DNA of 64,000 nt from Streptomyces radiopugnans (lineage in GTDB: Bacteria > Actinomycetota > Actinomycetes > Streptomycetales > Streptomycetaceae). Position numbers and translations under genes: made by a program. The stretch lies in contig NZ_FOET01000001.1 in NCBI RefSeq assembly GCF_900110735.1, positions 806,001-870,000 of the forward strand, in the 5' to 3' direction. Numbering within the stretch: the first letter of the stretch is position 1; every line of letters begins with the position of its first letter. Below the pieces are notes generated by a model that worked only from the letters and a program-made list of their open reading frames with translations, made no database searches and was not told the DNA's origin. Positions 10,434 through 17,507 of the stretch are shown here, one piece after another.

Positions 10434-11351
10434 ATGGCCCTCGGTACCCCTTCCACCAGGACGGATCGCGCGCGAACCGTCCGCGAGCTGCTCGCCTCCG
10501 GTGAGCGCTCGTACTCCTTCGAGTTCTACGCGCCCAAGACGGAGAAGGGCGAGCGCACCCTCTGGAACGCCATCCGCCGTGTCGAGGCCGTCGCCCCCAC
10601 CTTCGTGTCGGTGACCTACGGCGCCGGAGGCTCCTCCCGGGAGGGCACGGTGCGGGCCACCGAGCGGATCGCCACCGAGACGACCCTCACCCCGGTCGCC
10701 CACCTCACCGCGGTGGACCACTCGGTGGCCGAGCTGCGCAACGTCATCGGCCAGTACGCGGACGCCGGCATCCGCAACATGTTCGCCGTCCGCGGCGACC
10801 CGCCCGGCGACCCCACCGGCGAGTGGGTACCGCATCCGCAGGGCATCACCTACGCCGCCGAGCTCGTCCGGCTCATCAAGGAGTCGGGGGACTTCTGCGT
10901 CGGTGTGGCAGCCTTCCCCGAGATGCACCCGCGCTCGGCGGACTGGGACAGTGACATCCGCCACTTCGTGGCCAAGTGCCGGGCCGGCGCCGACTACGCC
11001 ATCACGCAGATGTTCTTCTACGCGGACGACTACCTGCGGCTGCGCGACCGGGTGGCCGCCGCGGGTTGCGACGTCCCGATCATTCCGGAGATCATGCCCG
11101 TCACGAGCGTGCGGCAGATCGAGCGGTTCGCGAAGCTGAGCAACGCCGCCTTCCCTCCGGACCTGGCCGAACGCATCCTCGCGGTGGAGCACGATCCGGC
11201 CGCTGTACGCTCGTTGGGAATCGAGTACGCCACGGAGCTGTGCGCGAGGCTGATGTCCGAGGACGTCCCCGGACTCCACTTCATCACGCTCAACCACTCC
11301 ACGGCGACGCTGGAGATCTACGAGAATCTGGGCCTGCACCGGCGGGGCTAG
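10434..11351 (+). CDS. metF: 5,10-methylenetetrahydrofolate reductase
   Basis: A 305-residue flavin-dependent reductase producing 5-methyl-THF for methionine synthesis. Motifs: the catalytic Glu in [54 protein letters not shown], and [14 protein letters not shown] with [10 protein letters not shown]. The N-terminal 20 residues are extra to the catalytic barrel. The ATG at 10434 has no ribosome site; TAGCCT ends 6 nt before it, so the transcript is probably leaderless. The next gene starts 22 nt downstream and may be cotranscribed. Confidence 0.96.
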   Translation: MALGTPSTRTDRARTVRELLASGERSYSFEFYAPKTEKGERTLWNAIRRVEAVAPTFVSVTYGAGGSSREGTVRATERIATETTLTPVAHLTAVDHSVAELRNVIGQYADAGIRNMFAVRGDPPGDPTGEWVPHPQGITYAAELVRLIKESGDFCVGVAAFPEMHPRSADWDSDIRHFVAKCRAGADYAITQMFFYADDYLRLRDRVAAAGCDVPIIPEIMPVTSVRQIERFAKLSNAAFPPDLAERILAVEHDPAAVRSLGIEYATELCARLMSEDVPGLHFITLNHSTATLEIYENLGLHRRG

Positions 11352-11373
11352 AAGACGGGGTGGGAGGACGCAC

Positions 11374-12423
11374 ATGGGGTGGACGCTCCTCTACATCGCG
11401 TTCGGCATCGTCGCGGTCTGGCTGCTGGCCGAGGTGCTGCTGCAGTACAAGGCGAGGCTGCGCTGGCGGCTGCTGGCCTTCGGCGGCTTCTCGCTGGTGG
11501 TGCTGGGGGTGGTGGCGATCTCCTCGGTGCCGGTGTCGCTGACGGTCATCTCGCTCGGCGGAGCGGCCTTCGCCGTCGGCCAGACCTTCGTCACCCTCTC
11601 CTACCGGCGCGGCTTCACCGCGGGCTGGGCGCTGGGCGGCATGCCCGGCACCAGCAGGCGCCGCCGCGAGGTGCGGCCCATGCCGCCCCAGGACGCCGAC
11701 CCGCACCTGGAGGTCTCCGGACTGGAGGTCCACGAGCCGAAGCCCCCCGCGTACAGCCCGGAGCCGCTGCCCGACGACACCGGCGGCTACGGCGTCTACG
11801 AGCGGGACGCCTCCTCCGGGCAGCCGGGGGAGCGGTACGAGGAGCAGGAGCGGTACGGCGGGCAGGAGCAGTACGGCGGGCAGGAGCAGTACGGGGAGCA
11901 GGAGCGGTACGGCGGGCAGGAGCAGTACGGGGAGCAGGAGCGGTACGGCGGGCAGGAGCAGTACGGGGGTCAGGAGCAGTACGAGGCCCCGTACACGACC
12001 GGTGACTACACGGGCCACCCCGGCTACGACCAGGGCGGCCAGTACGCCGGGTCGTACGACTACGGCTACGGCGCGGGCGGCGAGCAGCAGCAGTACGCCG
12101 CCTACTCCGACCCGTACGCCGACGCCTCCGGCCGGCCCGCCTACGACACGCAGAGCGACCAGGCCGCCCAGGGCTCCCAGGGTTACGCCTTCGACTCCTC
12201 CTACGACTCCTACGGCGGCGGATACGGCACCGGCCACCCCGCCGACCCGTACGCCGGCCAGACCCCGCCCGGCGGGGTCTGGGTGCCGCAGCAGCGCGGT
12301 TCCGAGCCGCAGCCCGGCCAGTACGGCGAGGACGGCGGGTACGGAGGGTACGGATACGGCGAGGGCGGCCACGACCCGGCCCCGGGAGCCGCCCACCCCT
12401 ACGGCGAGCAGCCCCGCTACTGA
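11374..12423 (+). CDS. Membrane protein with a long Gln/Tyr/Gly-rich repetitive tail
   Basis: A 349-residue protein of unknown function. Residues 1-75 contain two or three hydrophobic helices (about 4-22, 33-52 and 58-75). A basic segment (RRRREVRPMPP) follows, then about 240 residues of low-complexity acidic/Gln/Tyr/Gly sequence, including eight or nine six-residue units of the QEQYGG/QERYGE type. The tail would be disordered and cytoplasmic or surface-exposed, depending on topology, which I cannot fix. The ATG at 11374 follows GGGAGGA. It is close behind metF. Streptomyces relatives with a similar N-terminus and variable tail would be the best comparison. Confidence 0.75.
   Translation: MGWTLLYIAFGIVAVWLLAEVLLQYKARLRWRLLAFGGFSLVVLGVVAISSVPVSLTVISLGGAAFAVGQTFVTLSYRRGFTAGWALGGMPGTSRRRREVRPMPPQDADPHLEVSGLEVHEPKPPAYSPEPLPDDTGGYGVYERDASSGQPGERYEEQERYGGQEQYGGQEQYGEQERYGGQEQYGEQERYGGQEQYGGQEQYEAPYTTGDYTGHPGYDQGGQYAGSYDYGYGAGGEQQQYAAYSDPYADASGRPAYDTQSDQAAQGSQGYAFDSSYDSYGGGYGTGHPADPYAGQTPPGGVWVPQQRGSEPQPGQYGEDGGYGGYGYGEGGHDPAPGAAHPYGEQPRY
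11830..11992 (+). repeat. In-frame 18-bp tandem repeat (about 9 units)
   Basis: Units of the form CAGGAGCAGTACGGCGGG vary at a few positions and encode Q-E-(Q/R)-Y-G-(G/E). The period equals six codons, so copy-number change keeps the reading frame. This resembles slippage-prone coding minisatellites. Confidence 0.9.
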
Positions 12424-12481
12424 GCCGCGCGGCCGCCCGTCCCGCCCCGGCGGCACCCCGCTCCGGCCTCGCCCGGCCCGG

Positions 12482-13993
12482 TCACCGGGAGCCGCGCCAG
12501 TCGTCGCCCTCGACGATCAGCCCGGCGGCCAGCGCCCCCGACATCCCGGCGTGCGCCAGCCCGCCACCGGGGTGGGCCGAACCGCCCACCCGGTACAGCC
12601 CGGCCGTACCCGTCGAGTTGGCCGCACGCAGAAAGGCTCCGTCCGCCCCCGCCAGAGCGGGGGCGGGCACCGCGCCACCGGGGGCCCCGGTCTCCCGCTC
12701 GGTGTCGGCGGGGGTGCGCACCTCGCGCCACAGCACCCGCCCGCCCAGGCCGAGCCCGGCGGCGTCCGCGGCGGCCAGTGCCTCGTCCGCGGCCCGCTCG
12801 GCCGCGCCCGGCGCCGTCCAGTCCACGGCCCCGCCGTCCTCGCCCCCGGCGCCGGTCCGGCCGGCCGGCGGTCCGGCCGCCCCCGCGCGGTGCGGCGGCA
12901 CGGTCACCGACAGCACCGCCGACTCGTGCTCCGCGTCGGGAACCAGTGCCGGATCGCCGGGCCGCAGCACGGTGACGACGCGCGTCGTGCCGCCCGGCCC
13001 CCCGGTGTGCACCACCGTGCGGTGGACGGTGCCCTCGGGCCGGGCGCCGCGCAGCGCGAGCAGCACGGTGAGCCGTCCCGTCGCGTAGCCGGGGCCGCCG
13101 TCCGCCGCGCTGGCCCGGCCGCCGTACATCGGCCGGGGATCGATTCCGCAGACCACGGCGTCGGCCTCCGCCCGCCTGCCGTCGGCCAGCTCCACCCCGG
13201 TGGCCCGGCCGCCCTCCACGGTGATCCCGGACACCGCCGTGCCGAACCGGAACTCCACCCCGCGCGCCAGGCAGCGCTCGTACACCGCGTCCGCCAGCGC
13301 GCGCATCCCGCCGCCGACGTACCAGGTGCCGAAGGTCTGCTCCAGATACGGCAGGACGGCGGCGCTCGCCGGGGTGCGGCGCGGGTCGAGGCCGTGGGCG
13401 AGCGCATGGCTCTCCAGCAGTGCCACCAGCCGCGGGTCGCGCAGCTCGGAGCGGGCGATCTCGGACAGGAAGGGGGCGCGGCGGCGCAGCAGCCCGCGCC
13501 GCGGCGCCGGATACGGATCGCGGCCGAGCGGCGCGCGGTCGCCGGCGGCTGTCAGCGGCTCCTCCAGCAGCGGGCGCCGGGTGGCCTCCCACGTCCGGCG
13601 GCCCCTGCCCAGCAGCTCGCTCCACCGCTCTCCCGCCCCCGCGCCGATGGCCGCGTCCAGGGCGTCGACCGTACCCGCCCGGGACCCGCCGGGCAGGCGG
13701 ACGGACGTGCCGTCGGCGAAGACGTGGCGGACGGCCGGGTCCACCTCGGTCAGCGCGACGCACTCCTCCAGCGGCTCGCGGCCGGTCTTGACGAAGAGGT
13801 CCCGCCAGACGGCGGGCAGGTACAGCAGTCCGGGACCGGTGTCGAAACCGAATCCGTCCCGCTCCAGGCGGCGCACCGCGCCGCCGTGGGTCCCCGCCCG
13901 CTCGTACACCGTCACCCGGTGGCCCGCCACGGCCAGCCGGGCGGCGGCGGCCATGGCGCCCATACCGGCGCCGATCACCACAGTCCGTGCCAT
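12482..13993 (-). CDS. Phytoene-desaturase-family FAD flavoprotein (CrtI-like)
   Basis: A 503-residue flavoprotein. It has the N-terminal FAD fold TVVIGAGMGAMAAAARLA, GHRVTVYERAGTHGGAVRRLE, FDTGPGLLYLP, the mid-protein QTFGTWYVGGGMRALADA, and the C-terminal LYRVGGSAHPGGGLAHAGMSG typical of CrtI-type carotenoid desaturases and isomerases. A true carotenoid role is uncertain: no crtE/B/Y genes are nearby, and members of this family are often uncharacterised in streptomycetes. The ATG at 13993 sits 8 nt after TAGAGT without a ribosome site, so it is probably leaderless. It lies downstream of, and on the same strand as, a TetR gene, with 246 nt between them. Confidence 0.85.
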   Translation of the reverse strand: MARTVVIGAGMGAMAAAARLAVAGHRVTVYERAGTHGGAVRRLERDGFGFDTGPGLLYLPAVWRDLFVKTGREPLEECVALTEVDPAVRHVFADGTSVRLPGGSRAGTVDALDAAIGAGAGERWSELLGRGRRTWEATRRPLLEEPLTAAGDRAPLGRDPYPAPRRGLLRRRAPFLSEIARSELRDPRLVALLESHALAHGLDPRRTPASAAVLPYLEQTFGTWYVGGGMRALADAVYERCLARGVEFRFGTAVSGITVEGGRATGVELADGRRAEADAVVCGIDPRPMYGGRASAADGGPGYATGRLTVLLALRGARPEGTVHRTVVHTGGPGGTTRVVTVLRPGDPALVPDAEHESAVLSVTVPPHRAGAAGPPAGRTGAGGEDGGAVDWTAPGAAERAADEALAAADAAGLGLGGRVLWREVRTPADTERETGAPGGAVPAPALAGADGAFLRAANSTGTAGLYRVGGSAHPGGGLAHAGMSGALAAGLIVEGDDWRGSR

Positions 13994-14239
13994 GACCAGG
14001 CACTCTAACCGGGGCGCGGTAACACCTTCGAAGGGCCGTACGCAGTAGATGAGTAGAAGTACCTGAGTCCGGTTCTGAGTAGCCGTACGGATGGGCTTCA
14101 CCAGGCGTGGACGGCAGAGTCGGAGACGACGGGAAACGCGGCGTCGCACCGCCGGCACGGGGCGGCGGAACGGCGCGGCGGCCGTCTGTAGGGGGAACGC
14201 TCGGGGGACACGGGGGACGGGAGCGGGCGGTACGGCCGA
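13994..14239. other. Intergenic region with spaced TGAGT and CCGTACG repeats
   Basis: TGAGT occurs at 14050, 14064 and 14076. CCGTACG occurs at 14036 and 14083, flanking this set about four helical turns apart. The region lies upstream of the CrtI-like gene (minus strand) and downstream of the TetR gene, and may be an operator region or contain a small RNA. No ORF is supported. Confidence 0.4.
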
Positions 14240-14890
14240 TCAGCCGGACCGCCCGCTCCCGCCGATCCGGCCCCGCAGCAGCCGCGACAGCGCGCCGTGC
14301 ACCTCCTCCAGCGGCCGCTCCGGCTGGAACGCCTTCCAGTCCAGCGCCGTCGTCAGCAGCGTCCCGACCACGGCCGAGGCCGTCAGGGACACGTCCGCGT
14401 CCTCGTCCGGCCAGCCGGATCCCGGCCCGCCGGGCCACTCGGGGCCGCCGGGGCCCGCCCCGCCGCGCAGCGCCTCCTCCACCACGGCCACGACCTGCCG
14501 CCGCACGGCCGTCAGGGTGGCGTGCCAGGGTCGGCTGGTGCGCCACAGCTCGGCGACGTAGAGCTGGGCGAAGGCCGGGCAGCGGTCGGCGAAGACCAGA
14601 CCGGCCCGGATCATCGCGTCCAGGACCTCCGGGCGCCCGCCACCGCGTCCGGCCGCGTCGGCGGCGGCCTGCTCCAGCGAGGCGGACAGCAGCCCGACGC
14701 CGTGCCGCAGCAGGGCCTCCAGCAGTCCGGTCTTGCTGCTGAAGTTGTAGTAGACCGTGCCCTTGGCGACTCCGGCGCGCTCGGCGATCTCCTCCACCGT
14801 GGTGGCGGAGAAGCCCTGCTCGGCCATGAGCGACACGGCCGCGTCGTAGAGCCTCTGCCGGGTGGCGTTCCATCGCGTGCCGCTGTCCAT
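14240..14890 (-). CDS. TetR-family transcriptional regulator
   Basis: A 216-residue repressor-type protein. The N-terminal helix-turn-helix is clear: TRQRLYDAAVSLMAEQGFSATTVEEIAERAGVAKGTVYYNFSSKTGLL (quoted in pieces here as TRQRLYDAA, FSATTVEEIAERAGV and KGTVYYNF). The rest is a helical ligand-binding domain with an Ala/Gly/Pro-rich loop near residues 150-170. The ligand is unknown. I chose the ATG at 14890; a GTG five codons upstream (14905) is possible. No ribosome site is seen for either. It probably controls the CrtI-like gene behind it and/or itself; see the inverted repeat in its upstream region. Confidence 0.9.
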   Translation of the reverse strand: MDSGTRWNATRQRLYDAAVSLMAEQGFSATTVEEIAERAGVAKGTVYYNFSSKTGLLEALLRHGVGLLSASLEQAAADAAGRGGGRPEVLDAMIRAGLVFADRCPAFAQLYVAELWRTSRPWHATLTAVRRQVVAVVEEALRGGAGPGGPEWPGGPGSGWPDEDADVSLTASAVVGTLLTTALDWKAFQPERPLEEVHGALSRLLRGRIGGSGRSG

Positions 14891-15220
14891 GGGCCGAATT
14901 TTCACAGAAACCGGGCAGAGGGGCGGGAGGGGAGGCGCGGGCGGAGGGGGAGGAGCGGCGCGGGCGGAGGCGGGGACCGGACCGGGCCCCGGGGAGCAGC
15001 CGGTCCGCCACCGGTCCGCGCGGCTCGCCGGACACTGTCCCCGTACGCCGGACGAGCCCGGACAGGGGGCGTTTGCCCAGGTCGGGGCCGATTGTCAGTG
15101 GCATGCGCAACGATGTTCCCATCGCGATCGCCGGTCGCGATCCGCGCGTGCGGACAGCACGGCGGAGAGCACGCGAACAGCACAGCCGTGACGGTCATGA
15201 CGATGACAGGAGGTTCGCAG
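14891..15220. other. 330-nt divergent region between tetR and the HEPN gene
   Basis: Near the TetR start is an A/T-rich patch (14896-14910). A perfect inverted repeat ATCGCGA (15121-15127) / TCGCGAT (15135-15141) with a 7-nt spacer lies about 80 nt before the HEPN gene and could be a repressor operator. TTGTCA at 15092-15097 is a possible -35. The middle (14910-15060) is G/C-rich without visible features. Confidence 0.45.
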
Positions 15221-15730
15221 ATGAACGGGCCCCCGGAGGATGTCCACCCCGTGCTGCGCAGGGCGTCGGCCCCGCCCGCCGCACTCGACCTGCTCGCCCA
15301 GGCGCGGCGCGGCCTCGAGGAGGCGGCGGAGCTGGAGCACCCCAACGACCGGTACGCCACCGCACACCTCGCCGCCCTGCGCACCGCCGCCGCGGTGCTC
15401 GCGGTGCGCGGCCGCCCCGAGTCCACCGCACGCGCCAGACGGCGCATACGCAGCGCCTGGGAGGTGCTGCCCGAGGTGGCGCCCGAGCTGGACGAGTGGT
15501 GCAGGCTGTTCGCCGCCGGGGCGGCCAAGCGCGCCCGTGCCGAGGCCGGCATCGCCGGCGCGGCCTGCCGGCGCGACAGTGACGACCTGATACGCGACGC
15601 GGGGATGTTCCTGCGCATCGTCGAGCAGATGCTGGTGCGGCAGCCCGTGCTGCCGCTCCCCAGGGCCACCGAGGAGCCGGGGGAGCGCGGCCGCCCGGGG
15701 GGTGAGGGCCCGCGGCTGCGAGCGGGCTGA
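15221..15730 (+). CDS. SAV_6107-family HEPN-domain protein
   Basis: A 169-residue all-helical protein. The core (about residues 18-130: ALDLLAQARRGLEEAAELEHPNDRY, split here only for reading, then AHLAALRTAAAVLAVRG, WEVLPEVAPELDEW and DAGMFLRIVEQML) matches the actinobacterial family named after SAV_6107. HEPN domains often bind nucleotides or act as RNases, but the RX4-6H ribonuclease motif is not obvious here, so no activity is claimed. The ATG at 15221 is set by a strong AGGAGG 7 nt upstream. It stands alone, divergent from the TetR gene. Confidence 0.75.
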   Translation: MNGPPEDVHPVLRRASAPPAALDLLAQARRGLEEAAELEHPNDRYATAHLAALRTAAAVLAVRGRPESTARARRRIRSAWEVLPEVAPELDEWCRLFAAGAAKRARAEAGIAGAACRRDSDDLIRDAGMFLRIVEQMLVRQPVLPLPRATEEPGERGRPGGEGPRLRAG

Positions 15731-15833
15731 GGCCGGGGCGCGGGGCGTCTCCCGGCCGCCCGGCCGGCCGTGCCGCCGCGGCGACGCAATAGGCTTGGGC
15801 CAGCCACGTCCGAGCCGCCTAGGAGCGTCCGCC

Positions 15834-16616
15834 ATGTCCCGCCCCCACGCACACTTCCGCACCGCCGTGGTCTGGGAGGTCCTGCGGGAAGCACTCGACG
15901 ACCGGGCCAAGGCCGCGGGCCGGGAGACGCTCGACGTCCTGGACACCGGCGGCGGCACCGGCAACTTCGCCGTGCCCGTCGCCCGGCTCGGCCACCGGGT
16001 CACCGTGGTGGATCCCAGCCCCGACGCGCTGTTCGCCCTGGAGCGCCGCGCGACCGAGGAGGGCGTGGCCGGCCGGGTGCGGGGTGTCCAGGGCGACGCG
16101 CACGGGCTGTTCGACGTGGCCGAGCGCGGCGGCTACGACGTGGTGCTCTGCCACGGGGTCCTGGAGTACGTCGACGACCCGGCGGAGGGGCTGCGCAACG
16201 TCGCGGCCGCGCTGCGCCCCGGGGGCGGCACCCTGAGCGTGCTCACCGCCGGGCTGGGCGGCGCGGTGCTCTCCCGCGCCCTGGCGGGGCACTTCACCGA
16301 GGCCCGCCGGGCGCTGACCGACCCCGACGGCCGGTGGGGCGGCGGGGACCCGGTGCCCCGGCGCTTCACCCCCGAGCGGCTCGCGTCCCTGGTCGCCGCC
16401 AACGGGCTGGAGGTCGGCGCGGTCCACGGCGTGCGGGTCTTCGCTGACCTGGTGCCCGGTGCGCTGGTGGACGCCGAGCCCGGCGCCACCGAGGCCCTGG
16501 CCCGGCTGGAGGAGGCGGTGGCGGAGCTGCCCGCCTTCCAGTCCGTCGCGGCGCACCTCCACGTACTCGCGCGTACCCGGGAGGGCTCCGCGCCGTTCGC
16601 CGACGAGGTGCGGTAG
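15834..16616 (+). CDS. Class I SAM-dependent methyltransferase
   Basis: A 260-residue Rossmann methyltransferase. Motif I is LDTGGGTGNFAVPVARLGH (about residues 38-56), with the acidic end of strand 2 in VTVVDPSPDAL, then YDVVLCHGVLEYVDD (post-motif) and LRPGGGTLSV. The C-terminal RRFTPERLASLVAANGLEV is common in ubiquinone/tRNA-uridine-type methyltransferases (CmoA/UbiE-like), but the substrate cannot be read from sequence. The ATG at 15834 is preceded by AGGAG, and TAGGCT at 15790-15795 is a likely -10. Confidence 0.85.
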   Translation: MSRPHAHFRTAVVWEVLREALDDRAKAAGRETLDVLDTGGGTGNFAVPVARLGHRVTVVDPSPDALFALERRATEEGVAGRVRGVQGDAHGLFDVAERGGYDVVLCHGVLEYVDDPAEGLRNVAAALRPGGGTLSVLTAGLGGAVLSRALAGHFTEARRALTDPDGRWGGGDPVPRRFTPERLASLVAANGLEVGAVHGVRVFADLVPGALVDAEPGATEALARLEEAVAELPAFQSVAAHLHVLARTREGSAPFADEVR

Positions 16617-16838
16617 GCCACAGGCGACCCGAACGGCGGCTACCCGCCGTATGATCGAAGCACACCGATCGGCATGACGGTGCGGCGGCGGGGGAATGAG
16701 AAGCCCGACACCGCCGCCCGGCTCCCGGTCCCGGTGGCAGAACTGGCGTAGAGGGGCGGGTTTCACGGGGGCGAATCCCTGCCTATCCTTGAAGGGTCGC
16801 ATCCGGTCGCCCCCGCGACCGACGAGTAGGAGGACTCC

Positions 16839-17249
16839 GTGCCGCTCTCTGAGCACGAGCAGCGGATGCTCGAGCAGATGGAGCGAGCGCTGTACGCCGA
16901 AGACCCCAAGTTCGCGACAGCGCTCGAGGGAAGCGAGCTGCGCACGTACACCCGGCGACGGGTCTACCAGGCGGTCGCGGGCTTTCTGGTGGGCGTCGCG
17001 CTCCTCATGGCCGGGATGGTCGCGAAGCTGGTCATCGTCAGTGTGCTGGGCTTCCTGGTGATGCTCGGCTGCGCCGTCCTCGCGGTGACGGGCTGGCGCA
17101 AGGCGCCCAAGCCCGGTGAGCAGCCCCCCGCCGGCCAGGGCCACGACGGAGGGGGCCGTCCGCACTCGCGAAGGCAGGGCAGGCCGCGCCGCTCGATGAT
17201 GAACCGCATCGAGGACCGCTGGCAGCGCCGCCGGGACGAACAGCAGTAA
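16839..17249 (+). CDS. DUF3040 membrane protein
   Basis: A 136-residue protein of the actinobacterial DUF3040 family. It starts MPLSEHEQRMLEQMERALYAEDP (the family signature), then a basic stretch and two membrane helices (about residues 45-63 and 65-84), and ends in a basic Arg/Gln-rich tail. Function is unknown. The GTG is set by TAGGAGGA about 6 nt upstream. A possible promoter TTTCAC-17-TATCCT lies at 16761-16789. Confidence 0.88.
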   Translation: MPLSEHEQRMLEQMERALYAEDPKFATALEGSELRTYTRRRVYQAVAGFLVGVALLMAGMVAKLVIVSVLGFLVMLGCAVLAVTGWRKAPKPGEQPPAGQGHDGGGRPHSRRQGRPRRSMMNRIEDRWQRRRDEQQ

Positions 17250-17362
17250 CGGTCCGCTCGCGCACCGCCACGGCCGACCGCCGCCGGTGGGCGGCGCGTA
17301 CGGCCACCGCGACCCGATGACGCCGTCGCACCGTCCTCGTGCGGCCGGCGAGTCAGGACCGA

Positions 17363-17419
17363 CGACAGCGGACGGCTGGGGACCCGGAGGATTTCCGGGT
17401 CCCCAGCCGTCCGCTGTCG
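17363..17419. terminator. 25-bp perfect inverted repeat, bidirectional terminator
   Basis: The arms 17363-17387 and 17395-17419 are perfectly complementary around a 7-nt loop (AGGATTT). It sits between the convergent DUF3040 gene (ends 17249) and the transglutaminase gene (ends 17508), so it can serve both transcripts. Confidence 0.88.
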
Positions 17420-17507
17420 CGTCTCCCTCGGCCATCTTCCCCGGCCCGGCCCGCCGGGCCGGAGGGCGCCGTTCCCCCCGGCCCCCTGGCTCCCGTTCCC
17501 CCGGCCC

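Noticed and set aside
16617..16838. tRNA or small RNA between the methyltransferase and DUF3040 genes
   Set aside because: No cloverleaf or terminator is found; only a plausible promoter TTTCAC-17-TATCCT.
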